From positions 124,001 to 188,000 of the forward strand of contig NW_002476477.1 of assembly GCF_000189635.1 (NCBI RefSeq): a stretch of DNA of 64,000 bases. The letters are read 5' to 3'. Below are positions 37,501 to 48,666 of this stretch, piece by piece (positions within the stretch are counted from its first letter, which is position 1; every line of letters starts with the position of its first letter). Origin of the DNA: Tetrahymena thermophila SB210. Taxonomy: Eukaryota > Ciliophora > Oligohymenophorea > Hymenostomatida > Tetrahymenidae. Position numbers and translations under genes: made by a program. The notes beneath the pieces are model-generated. The model saw only the letters and a program-made list of their open reading frames with translations. It had not been told where the DNA came from and made no database searches.

Positions 37501-38916
37501 TGTATTCATTTGCAAAACCATTTCGAAAATCCAAGCTACTATAGCTACATAGTGAAACAAATGCTAATAATCTTATATTTCAGCTTTAAAAAACAAAGTC
37601 AGCGAAATAGTAAATAAATAAAAGCAATTATAGCAGACTATAAGTCCGTTAACGAGAATTCTAATTTTATTCTCAGGATTGAACAAAGGGATGTTCTAAA
37701 AAATGATTATTACGAATTTCTCTAGACTTTATAAAAGGAGAGGGAATAAATATATTGCTTAGAAAAATATGTTTTTTTATTTATTTTATGAGTAAATAAA
37801 CTTATCAGATAAATCATTTATTAATTTTCTACTGTGTTCCTTCATGTATCTAAATCTATATAAAAATGTAAATCTTGTCAGAAAGCTCATTAAAAAAGGT
37901 TTCATTTTTTTAAGAATGTATTCTGATTTAACGACTTAAGTTATTGCATTCTTTTTCTTCTCTTTGTTGTTTTTGTTGAAATTTACATATTTTTACTTCC
38001 TATTTTTGCTTAATAAATAAATAAATAGATAAAAGTAAAAAGTATATTGAATACTAATTAAACGATTAATGTTAATTGTTTTTTTTTATCTTAAAAATCG
38101 CTTGATAAAATTAATTAAATTTACAAAAAATAAGTAATTTTTCTAAAAGAAAGAAAATTCTACTAATCATTTTCTTAGCTATAAATATCAAATAAAACTT
38201 AATTTTAAGCAAAAATGTAAACATTTCCTAAAAGAAAATGGTTAATTTAAATAAAAAATTTAATAGAATTAAAGTTACTTTTATAGTTTTATTAAGCTTT
38301 TTTGTTGTGCAAAATTAAGATTTTTGATAATGCTTACATTTTTGTGATTAAACTAACTACAACCTAGACTTGTGTTTATTAGATCTTATTAAATATTAGT
38401 TTGATTTGCTTTTTATTATTTTTATTCTTCATCTATGATGCCATGAATGTTAAACTATTACTATTTATTTTGATCTGGAAACTACTATAGACTATCTACT
38501 CTGCATGATTAATATTTATGGACTAATAAATCATTATTTGTTTATTGTATTGCTATTAGCAATAAAAGTAATAATAAAAATATAATCTTATGATCGTAGT
38601 ATTTATCAAATTAAAAAATATTAATTATTGAGGAAATGATATTAAGAAGTTATCTAATTAATGAATGATTAAACAAATAAAAATAATTTTAAAAAATACT
38701 AAAGTTTTCCAAATAAGGTTGCTTTTAAAATGATCTATTCTATTAATATTATTGGAGAGTTGGTAGTTAAGAATTATTTTGGTCTATTTCTAGCTCATCC
38801 TATTCAGCTATGATAGCAGATGAGGCTTATTTTTTAGCTACATCAAGATAAGATCTTACATTCATGCCAGGTAGCTTTACTTAAATTTCTTTTTCTTCTT
38901 CTTAAATTCCTCTCAT
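34512..38916 (-). CDS. CNBD cation channel paralogue D, non-GYG pore
   Basis: Eight exons join in phase: 38916-38700, 38522-38279, 37999-37143, 37086-36813, 36757-36456, 36177-36120, 36065-35396 and 35231-34512, giving 1113 residues. It resembles B throughout: N-terminus MRGIQEEEKEI, a shared second exon, pore WAFYTLSNSYSSSVISKYE, CNBD with LGEYEFFSNMSYPYVIRC, knuckle CLICKQIDHHF...CPQTHFF, an Asp-rich stretch near 35577-35600 (DDDDDD-like), and a tail with SNLYWNFDKIANFIYFF. The 274-, 302- and 58-nt exons have exactly the same length in A, B, C and D. The intron before the 58-nt exon is 278 bp rather than about 60. No disabling change is seen, so it is probably functional. Function is inferred as for A and B. 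Confidence 0.85.
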
Positions 38917-39363
38917 TGCTAATATTTATTTATTTATTTACTAATATGTCTCTCTTTAATTTAATTTAATTCTACTTACAATAAATTTCAGAGTTTTTTT
39001 TCTTTTTTCTAATTTTGTTTGTTTCTCTTATTACAACTTCAAAACATTTAATAAAACTTAATTAATCTTAGCAAAGTGCAATCAATTACTATAAGCTTCT
39101 TTTCTCTATTTTATTTTTAATTGCAGACAAAAGCTTTCAATCGATTCATTCAGAAAATTTTAGATATAATTTTTTTGTTCAATTATTACTTTCATTTGAC
39201 AAGCATAACATTAATTACATTTTAAAATCACATGAATAGAAAAAAAGATTTTTATTCCTTTGAAACAACAATAATTTAAGATTTTGGCATTCTTACACAC
39301 ACAAACACATAATAATTATTTATTAATTTATGATGAATTAATAAAGAAAATATATTTTTAAAA
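38917..39363. other. AT-rich spacer
   Basis: This lies between the 5' end of channel D and the 3' end of the COQ3 gene. It has short ACAC repeats near 39297 and no gene. Confidence 0.55.
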
Positions 39364-40530
39364 TCATCTTAGTTTGATAGCAGATATCAAGTAATTCATT
39401 TTATTGTTTGATTTTTCCATTTAATTGTTTATTATATCATAAGAAAATCCTTAAATTTTTAAAATCTTAAATCCATTATCTTCTAAAAGAGCTGACAAGT
39501 CTTCAGAATTGATAAATTTATTCCAATCATGTGTGCCTTTTGGAACTAATTTTGCAATATACTCAGCGCCTAATATAAGTTTTAAGTAAGATTCTCTAGT
39601 CTTTTCCATTGTTGATAAGAAAATCATTCCACCAGGCTTAATGTTAATTAATAATAAAAATGAAATTGTGCTATTAGCTTAATATAATTTACTCTAACTA
39701 ACTGGCTTAATGTAGCAATAAATTACTCTTTGTCCTAAATATGCTCAATAACTTCCATGCATGTTACCAAATCGTACTAAATATTTTGAGAGCTTAATTC
39801 CTCTAAAATAAATATGAGATAATTAATATTTATATATATATATATATATTATTTAATCTATTTTATTTACCAGCAGTTCCTAATTTATAATTCAATTTTT
39901 ACTCTAAAAATTAATCAAGCTTTTTATGATTATTTGCAATCGAAATAGAATTCTCATTTGCATCCAAACCTGTTACATTTGCTCCAAGTCTACATAAGCT
40001 CTATTTTTTTAATAAAAATTAAACTAGAAATATAAATAAATAACTAACTAACTAAAATAATTATAATTGTAATTTCTCATTTATCCATAGAGAATGAAAT
40101 AGTTTTAACTCAATATTTTTATTGAAAAATTGTCATTTGACAAACAATACCAAAATAAGTTTTCATCTGTCAACGATTTTATTGTTTGAATTATTAATTG
40201 CAATTTAAATTAGTTTACTTCTGAAAGAAGTCCTCCACCACATCCTACGTCTAAAATCTGCAGATTTTTTAAAGGAAGCTTCAGATGATAGTTCTAATTG
40301 TTAAAATCTTTCATAAATTCTTTAATAAAATTAACTCTTGCGAAGTTATATGAATACAAAGGAGCCATTTCACTCCCACTTTTCCACCAATCTTTAATCT
40401 GAGAAAAATGATTCATTTCTGATGAATCCACAGAACTGTGGAAGCACCTTTATTTTAAAACTATATTTCTGCTATGTATTAATTTCATACTTGAATTTCC
40501 CAACACTTTTTATAAAGCTTTAGCAATCAT
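39364..40530 (-). CDS. COQ3: Ubiquinone biosynthesis O-methyltransferase, mitochondrial
   Basis: Four exons join in phase: 40530-40219, 40000-39871, 39802-39693 and 39636-39364, giving 274 residues. The N-terminus has Lys/Arg/Ser/His and no acidic residue for about 30 residues, as expected of a mitochondrial presequence. SAM motif I is ILDVGCGGGLLSE, followed by RLGANVTGLDA (acidic residue binding the ribose), CMEVIEHIQD, and PGGMIFLSTMEKT. GAEYIAKLVPKGTHDW is diagnostic of the UbiG/COQ3 family. The enzyme carries out the O-methylation steps of ubiquinone synthesis on the matrix side of the inner membrane. Length is normal for the family. Introns are 218, 68 and 56 bp. A TA microsatellite (about 39830-39850) lies in the middle intron. 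Confidence 0.93.
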
Positions 40531-40878
40531 TTTCTTTTATCTTTTATAATAAATTAGTAAGTATTATCTACTTTATAATTCTTTTGATATTACTGGAAAT
40601 TTTTAAAGATATTTTTTATATTTAACAAATAACAAGCTATTAAATAAACAAACATCAAAGAAAATTCGATAGAAATCAATTTAACTAAATATTTGAAAGG
40701 TAATACTTAAATATAAAATTAATTAATTATTAAAAAAGATTATAAACGAATACATTTTGGTATCAATTTAAATATAAAAATAGCACTAACTAAATTATAA
40801 TTAATTAATTAATTTATTTATTTATAAGTTTTGATTTTGAATTCAATCACTCATCTATCATAGTATTAAGGTACGAGA
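40531..40878. other. AT-rich spacer
   Basis: About 350 bp lie between two minus-strand genes. No feature is visible beyond A/T runs. It should hold the COQ3 promoter. Confidence 0.5.
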
Positions 40879-42900
40879 TCACTAATATATTACTACTGCT
40901 TTTCTTAGGTAATATCTATTAAAGATAATTACTAACTTAAAACTAAAATCCTCAATATATCTTGAAATTTTTATTTGATTCCTCTTACAGATTTGTTTAA
41001 AATAATACTTTTATTGCTAATTTTATTTAAAATACATGTTTCTGATAAACAAATAAATAAATATTTTAAATTCTTACTAAAGTGAATTCAGTTTAATGCT
41101 GGTCAAATAATCCATCAAAAACAAAGCTAAGCCCAAAGAGTACGCTCCTTAATCTGACAACCTTAAATAATTAAAAAAAATAGTTAAAAAAGTATTATTT
41201 TAAATAAAAATTCTTGTTACCACAAAGATATATCTAACTATTTTAATTTAAGAAAGTTAACCATATTTTTTGCAAAAGAGATAACTCCTTCATCTTTTAT
41301 ATTATTTTTCCTTTAAATATTTTTTAAATAAAAGAGACTAAATTAAACTTTATTTATTTATTAAATTTAAAAATGAGTAAATCATAAATTAATAAAAATA
41401 ATTAAATAAATATTAATAAAAATATTCTAGGAATAAATCTTTTAAATAAGTAACTAACTAACTAACTTTAAAGCCTTTTAATTAATTTCCTTAATTTTAA
41501 AATCAATTTCAATTCTAAATTAATTAAATTAAAAATTTTTAGAATTATTTAATGAAAGTCACACACACATTGATAGATATAATTTGTATTTAATAGAAGA
41601 TACCATCTATTTGGTGGTTGATATACTACTTGATGAAGAACAAGAAAATTTAATCAGAGATTAATTGATTATTTTAAATTAATATAATAAATTTTTATAA
41701 TTTCGATCCATAAATTATTTAAAAGTTAAATTTAATTTTTATTTTTGAAAAGATGAAATAATAAATTTAAATGATTTTTTTGAATGAGATATATTTATAT
41801 CTTACATTAGATCTAAAGAAAGATTAATAAGCTAAGGTAATTTCTATAAGCCTTTTCCTAACATTGCTATTCCTTTATCACCTATCACATTCCCCCTTTT
41901 AATAATTTCTAAAGTTTTCAAAATTTTTCATAAACAAATTACCAAAAATTTAAAGAAACATCTTATAGTAGAGTAAGTTTAGAAAAGGAATTGCTTAATT
42001 CCTCCATTGCATCATCTCCTACGTGGTTATCTCTGAAAATTTAGAAAAACAAATTAATGTTATAAAAGCAATAAATAAATTATTATCAAACTCTAAATCT
42101 ATGACAAGAGTTTATAATTTAGTCATAGAAGTGAAGCCAAACATGAGACCTAAGAAACCTGAATCGTTGATAAGATTTGATCTTTTTTAAAATTAATTTA
42201 AAATTTACTCCTTAAATACTTTTGAGGAAATCAAATTACTTTAGATTTAAATCGAAATTAACAAGTTCTGTAAGCTTGATAAATAGTGCTCCCAAACAAT
42301 CACATCCTGGGTCAGAAATTTAATTGTTTCTATTTTAATAATAGTAATTAATACATTTAATATGATATTTAATATATTTATTTAGCTTTAGAATAATTAC
42401 TTACCTCAATCTCAATGATAAATAAGTGAGTTGAGGAGTGTAATCAAAGGCTTCATCAAGTTTTTCCCCATTTTTATCCCCTAAGTTATTTCCCCTTTTT
42501 AAATATTTAATATAAAAATTGATTTGTGTAAAATTGTAAGATGAATACCATATTTCTAAGTCAAGTTTTATGATTTTTTCACCTATTAACTCTATCAATT
42601 CTGGTAATTATGATAAATTGCCTGTCCTTTAAAATTATAATTTTAGTTAATATCAAATATTTTTTTGCAAATATTGTATTTAACTGTAGAGTGATATCTA
42701 AACAATCTTCTATCTCTTAGTATTTCTCTAACCTCTACTTAGCTCCTAAATAGTCACTGCAATATATTATTTAATTTTTTGTGATAAAAATGCAAATACT
42801 ACTCAATCGAATAATTAATACGCTACATAAAGAGAAAGTTTTCTGATTCTTTAATCACTCATTTAACAAGATTGAATCTTCGTAAACTGTAAAAAAAACA
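40879..42900 (-). CDS. Leucine-rich-repeat protein (exon-per-repeat)
   Basis: A series of short minus-strand exons encodes LRR units: NNLGDKNGEKLDEAF (within 42598-42405), ISDPGCDCLGALFIKL (about 42340-42235), LINDSGFLGLMFGF (about 42180-42110), RDNHVGDDAMEELSNSF (about 42045-41950), VIGDKGIAMLGKGLQKL (about 41900-41840), IKDEGVISFAKNMVNF (about 41315-41220) and LSDQGAYSLGLALFL (about 41160-41060). Each is followed by a GTAA-type donor. The final exon probably ends at TGA 40879-40881. The 5' end is not resolved: coding-like sequence reaches about 42890, but I could not choose a start. It belongs to the same repeat class as the genes at 1191-3539 and 62341-63500. Function is unknown; protein binding is the usual LRR role. 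Confidence 0.5.
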
Positions 42901-43700
42901 AGTAAGAAAATTAAAGAATTTGTTTTAAGATAAAACTTTCTTTGTTAATTATCGTTTTTAATTAAACAAATTTTTAATTATTATTGAATAAGAAATAAAT
43001 AAATAAGTTTGAATTATCTTCAAAAGTTAGCTAAAATATTTTATCTTTAAAAAATAAACAATAAACTATAAATTATTTTCTGATTTTGATTCAGACTGAC
43101 TACAAAGAGAATTAATTAATTAATTAAGTAATCTCAAATTTAAAAGAATGGTTTTCACTTTATTTCTTATTTAAAACTATACAAAAGAAAGGCACTTTTT
43201 AAAATTGATTTTAAAAGTTTTCTTAATTAATAAAATCATCACAGTTATCTTAAAAGTGAGATGGTATATATTTATAGTTATTTTTAATGACTACTTTATA
43301 TGAAATATTTAGCTAATAATTTGCATAAAATTTAATTAAAAAACATATAATTAATTAATTTATTTATTTAATTTGAAGGTGTTTTATGAATTTAAAAATT
43401 AAAATTAAATGAATTAAATTTTTATAGAAAATATTATTTATTTTTAAAGACATTAACTTTAGACTTTAAGCATTAGTTAGTACAAACTAAACAGGCATTT
43501 TGAGTAAAATAAATACAAATGGACAGACATATATAAAAATATGAATTTCTAGGATTAATTTATTTTTGAATTCAAATGAAATCAAAATCTTTGTAGAATG
43601 AATAATTGAATGTATTAATGAATGAAGAAAATTCGATTATTTCTTTACTAAATATTTGTAATAAGTTAAAAAGCGTTGTGGTTTTAAAGTAAAAGAAATA
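42901..43700. other. AT-rich spacer
   Basis: No coding sequence or RNA gene is recognised between the LRR gene and the HID1 gene. Confidence 0.55.
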
Positions 43701-46700
43701 TCATTTAATTTCTGTTAAGGTATTGTTGGATTGCAGTTCTACATTTATTGATTAGTCATTTATGTTAACTTAAATAGGTGATACGTCTGTCCTAAAAAAT
43801 AAAATTTTCATTGAATTAAAGTGAGGGAAAAACTTAGATTTGTAGGCAACTTGAGCCCAGCAGCATTAATATGAAAGTCCTAAAATATCTTCATAATTTT
43901 AAAATTAATCTATTACGAATTGTTGGTTTTTCACCATTAAATCATTCAAAGATTTTAAGAAATTTTTCTCTTAAATGAATTGTTCATAATGCAAATCAAA
44001 CCTGCTCTTTTTCAATTTCGTATTTACAAATTCGTTAACATTTTTTAGAACCAAACTCATGTTTTGCAAAGGAATTGTGCTGTAAACCATTTTCCAGTTG
44101 AAATTTTTCCATTTTTCTACAAACAAGTCTTCAGGATTCTTTTATTCAATTTCTATTTCGAATCCTCTGTTTTGGTTGGCTTAGTTTTTATTTTAAATAT
44201 TAGGAAAATCTGTTTTTGTTTCTTCTTTGGCTTCTTCTTCCTCTAAGTCTTGTTTAGATGAAGGCTAGCTTTATTTAGGTTCATCAAGGTTTTTCTTTGA
44301 GTTTAATCCTTTTTATTCAGCTTCGTGGTTTTCTAAGCCTAATTTCTTTTTAATCACTCTTTTGGGCCTTTTTTTGGATTATAAACTACTGGAGGACGGT
44401 ATGTCTTCTTACATTTAATCAGATTTTATTTCTTTCTTAGATTCTTGCTAATTTTTTTATTGAGATTCCTTTTTCTATAATTGAATTTGTTAATTCAAAG
44501 CTTAAAGTTACTAGCCTTATCTGTTCAGCTAGGCTTATTACTAGTTCTATGGGGAAGGAATTGGATTTGTATTGGGCACAGTTGTATTATTTCTCATGCA
44601 ATCTTATCTCTCTTTTAATTATCGGAAATAAGCTCTTAAAATATTTTCACTAAAACTGATTCTGGGGATTCTGCTAAAAATTTCTTGTCTATTAAAAATT
44701 TCATAGACAAGTGCATAGTTTTCGCTCATATTATAACTGAGAATGTAATTATAGAGCTAAATTAATTTGACTATGCAAAAAGGTGTATATTATGTTTAAG
44801 TGAGGAAGTCCATATCTGTAAAGAGTATAGCAAGTTAGTTTAATTTTTGACAGCTAACTCTACTGATATTTTTAATAAATGGTGATATGTTTTTTAGGAT
44901 GCACATTAAGTTAAAGTGATGGCAAAGGACGCCAGTAAATTTATTGTTTATCATTGTTTAGGCTAAGCAACTGATTAACAAGTCTGCTAAAGTACCATCA
45001 ACGATGGGAAAGTTCTTCAAGTTCATATTGAAATCTTTTTTTTTATTTAGCATCTTACTAAAAGCTTAATTGCTTGAAAGTATAGTAAGCAAGCACAAGC
45101 TTACATAATATGTGTTATTCACTTTTACGTCATCTAGGGACTTACAAAATTAGTGAATCGAGACTTTAAATAGCCTATAAAGTTTATACTCTGATGAGCA
45201 GATATTTTCAAATAATTATGGGCAAAAGTATAACAGCTATTAAAGAATTCCATAATTTTCTTCGCTGAAGTTGATGTCCTTTAATGAGTTAAAAAGCAAT
45301 GAGTTTTCTGCTCTCAAAGGTTCTTCTAAGAGGTAGAGAATTTTTTCAGCAATCACATTAACAACACCTTGCTAAACACCATTTGTTTCGCTGAATTAAT
45401 TTAAGTAATTTAAAATTCCATTTTACAGTACTGCTACCACATCTAACTTTCCCCTCTAACTCTCATCAACTTAGTCTTAAAAATAATCGTTCACTTGTTA
45501 AAGACCAACATTTACTTCTAAAATAGTGTTAAGAGTTTCGTTTTTCTTTATCATTTAAATTAGATTTTTTTAAAAAATAAACAAAAACATATTCAAAAAT
45601 ATTAGAACAAATAAATTAAATAATTTAAATAGATTTGGAGTAATTATGTAAGAAAAAAAAGATGAATAAAATTACTGGCTAATGACAGAGGATAGCATAA
45701 GTGATTTGAGAGCACATGAGGACTATTGCTTTGTTTAATTTTGCTGCTTAATTTTCAAGAAGAGGTGGCTTGTGGCATAACACTTAATATAATACATTAA
45801 TAAAAAAGAGTCCATTTTGTCTATTTATAGGAGATGTGAGATAAGCGAGCCATGGATTGAGATAGTTCTAGCCATAAAAAGGAACGAAGAGTGTGGATGA
45901 AATACAAGAAAGAATAGCTGATAATACCATGAATCTATTTTCATCGTATTTGTTACTGCTGTTTGGGTGAGGTGGAGTTATCTATATAATGTTATTCCAT
46001 AAAAGCTAGTTATCAATGTGAGCACCTAAACCTGATTAGCTGCTAAAATTTGCTTTTTATTAATTTTTTTAAAAGTAAAATTTTAGTTATGCATGTTTAA
46101 CTAATTATATAATTCGATGATACCTAATTCAGCCTTTAGAGGCAGAGTGTAAGAGTGATAAAAACACAAAGCTTGTAGTGATTAAATGAGTTTAATTCCT
46201 GAAGAAACATGACTCTCTCTTTTTTTGTCTATTTCTTCATCATTTGAAATGTATACAACAAGCTTATTGTGGTGCTGTACTTGTACATTTTTCATTTGAT
46301 AACTCATTCCTTAATAATCCCAAAAGAACTTTGTTGCTTTTTCCATATTTTCGTAGGCGACTGGTACTATGATAGTGAGTAGTCTCAAACAATTATTGAT
46401 TACCAAAATGTAATTCTTATCCAATTCTTTTTTTTCTTAAACTGTATCATATAAAAAGTCTATGATAAATTGTAAAATATTTTCAATATTTTCGCAATGC
46501 TCATGATAGTATTGTCTAATATCTTCAGGTAAAATGCTTCCTATCCACTCAGCGTGCTAATAAGAAGAGTTCAAAAGCGAATTGAGCTTATTATTTAAAT
46601 CGATTTAGCTTGGGCATTTTAAAATTGAATTAAATTAATTGCTAATTTCCATGTTTATCTTAACTTAAGCGGTCTTTTCGCCTGCTAGTTAGTTGCCCAT
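43701..46700 (-). CDS. HID1/Dymeclin-family Golgi trafficking protein
   Basis: Three exons, 46700-46124, 46052-45676 and 45545-43701, join in phase for 932 residues. The N-terminus, MGNQLAGEK, has the Met-Gly start that is myristoylated in HID1 proteins. NNCLRLLTIIVPVAYE followed by ATKFFWDY matches the HID1 block LLTRVLPYIFE...FFW. LLWNNIIQI, LSAILSCISSTLFVP and NPWLAYLTSPINRQNGLFF match later HID1 blocks. The helical C-terminal half ends with KWKNFNWKMVYSTIPLQNM, similar to the family's C-terminal block. A Gln/Lys/Ser-rich segment (about residues 620-740) is inserted before it, which explains why the protein is longer than animal HID1 (about 790 residues). Known HID1 works at the trans-Golgi in dense-core granule formation, a process prominent in ciliates. 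The family call rests on several separate blocks. Confidence 0.8.
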
Positions 46701-47602
46701 TTTATGTCTAATTATTTTTAATAGTTAATAGTATGCTTTCCTGGTTGTTTAGGATGCTGCCCTATGTATTTATGAATGTTTAATCTTACTTTTACACTAA
46801 AACTTAAATCTTAAAATTTGAAAATTTTGAAGATGATTGATTATAAATTGTAATATAAACTAATAATTATATCAAACAAGATCTTATTTATTTATTAATT
46901 TCTTTATTTAGGTTGAAGTTAATTAATTCTAAAAATAATTTATAGTTGTTGTTTCTGTTTAAAAACTTCTTCCTAAATAAATTAAAAGCATATAAAGTAA
47001 TTTCTTTTTAATTACAACCAATTCGAGTAAAAAAAAGTAAAGTGTTATTTATATTTTTGATAACAATTAAAGTTATTACACTCGCTCTTCTATTTCGAGT
47101 GAATAGAAATAATTAAAGCCTAAATAGTAATAAATGATTTAACCAAATTATCTTATCCCTCTTCCTTCCTTCTTTCTATTTCTTTGTTTCCCTATTATTA
47201 TGAATGATATCTTTCATACATAATCTTTATTTTTCTTTGTAAAAATCCTTATAATAAATTTTCTGCTAAAAGCTATCTTGTTTTTGAGATAGTAAGATGA
47301 GGATTAATTAATTAATTCTAAATTTATTACAAAATAATAGAATTAATTTATTTTTTTCTAAAGTATTTTTTGTGAATTAGTAGAAATATTTGTAAAAATA
47401 CAACTAAAAATTTAAAATAAATCCTTTCTCCCTCAGCAATTATCAAATTTTTTATTTAAAAGATAATTAATTTAATTTATTTTTTTATTATTAATAAATT
47501 TCCAATTTAGGGTTTTTTAGACAAAAAGAGGAAAAATTATTTGAAATTAAATAAATTTTAGAACAAATAAACAATTCAAAAAATTTGAGAAAACTACTAA
47601 AA
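46701..47602. other. AT-rich spacer
   Basis: This separates divergent genes. There are short homopolymer-rich stretches but no supported exon. Confidence 0.5.
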
Positions 47603-48557
47603 ATGCCAGGCATTAATTTGAGAGGGTTTGGGCAAGAATTAAGAAATTATTACTAGCTAAACCTAGCAAAATAATTCTTAGATAAGTCCCTTATCCATGT
47701 AAATTTGAAAAGCTACTGAAAAAATATTTTAAATCCTGGAAACTAAGTATCTACCGAATCCACGATTAAGTTTTTAACCAAATAAATTCATTTTCAATGC
47801 TTTTCATATTTACCGCGACGAAACCCCTCTTAGATCTAAAGCCAAAATAAATGCTTTAAATAAAAGCAAAAGTAATATGGCATCTCTTCCCATATCTTTA
47901 AAAAGATATAAACTCTCTATTAGCGATTAATATATAAAAAGTATTTTTTCAATCATAGGAAAAAAGACGACTTCAGAAAACAAATATTAAGATTAGAACC
48001 TAAAAAAATAATTTTTAATTGAGCTATTTATTATTTTAAACAAACAAAAGTAAAAATTAAGATTGAGCTAACATTTTTTAAATTAAACAACAAAAACTAA
48101 ATTGAGCTACATTTTTTAAATAAAACAAATTAAGATTGAGCTATTATTTTTATGGAATGGAAAAAATTTTAAATAAAAAAAAACAAAAAATAAATAAATA
48201 AATAAATAAATTAAAAAAAAATCAAATAAAAATAAAAAATTAGATAAAAAATAAAAATAAAAAATTAATGAAAAGAAAAATAAATTAAAATTAAAATAAA
48301 AAATAATTAAAATAAATGAATAAAAATAAATTAAAATAAGAAGAAAAAAATCAAGTTAAGCTAAAAGTAATGAAAGCAGCGCTAAATTTTATTTTAAATT
48401 TTATAATTTCTGCAAATTAAATTTGATTTTTTTTAATTATGTTTTAATAAGAAGCGAATAGTAATCAATTTAATAATTATTTTTTATGAGATTTCAAAGT
48501 ATATTTTTTTATGTCTATTAATTAATTTGTTAATTTTTTAATCAATAAACAAATTGA
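47603..48557 (+). CDS. Doubtful hypothetical gene running into low-complexity DNA
   Basis: From ATG 47603 a frame encodes MPGINLRGFGQELRNYY and reaches a possible donor at 47699. Splicing the 49-bp stretch 47699-47747 leads in phase to YLPNPRLSFQPNKFIFNAF and RDETPLRSKAKINALNKSKS. Base composition from 47603 to about 47990 (GGG, CCG, CGCGACG) is clearly unlike spacer and suggests coding. From about 48000 the frame passes through a short tandem repeat and then an almost pure A/T tract before TGA at 48555-48557, and that part is probably not protein. The gene may end earlier through another intron. I do not recognise the product. Confidence 0.35.
48018..48155 (+). repeat. Short tandem repeat with ATTGAGCT core
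   Basis: Four units start at 48018, 48062, 48101 and 48135 with ATTGAGCTA followed by T-rich then A-rich sequence. Unit length falls from 44 to 39 to 34 bp. Confidence 0.7.
48165..48360 (+). repeat. A-rich low-complexity tract with AAAT microsatellite
   Basis: Almost only A and T, with A strongly dominant on the plus strand, built of AAAT/AAAAT units and including an uninterrupted (AAAT)n run near 48190-48212. There is no coding meaning beyond Lys/Gln/Asn-type codons. Confidence 0.7.
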
Positions 48558-48666
48558 TTTGTTTTTTTGGAATAATTATTGAATTTGATAAATTTTTGAA
48601 TCAATCAATCATCTATATTTTAAAGAACAAACTACAAATAAATAAATACAAATAATTATTATAAAA

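Larger units (their letters stand above)
29600..39000 (-). repeat. Segmental duplication unit 2 (channels C and D)
   Basis: This is the second copy of the two-gene block, holding channels C and D. Exon sizes and most intron positions are preserved. Differences include small in-frame insertions in C, a longer intron in D at 36178-36455, and microsatellite growth in introns such as an AAAC/AAAT run near 30612-30640. Confidence 0.85.

Noticed and set aside
44064-44246. Plus-strand 60-codon frame rich in Phe/Leu
   Set aside because: It is antisense to the C-terminal part of the HID1 gene; the hydrophobic look comes from reverse-complemented Lys/Glu codons.
48165-48360. A-rich tract considered as a replication origin or telomere-related element
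   Set aside because: It is simple AAAT/AAAAT low complexity with no G-rich telomeric repeat or known origin motif; nothing supports a special role.
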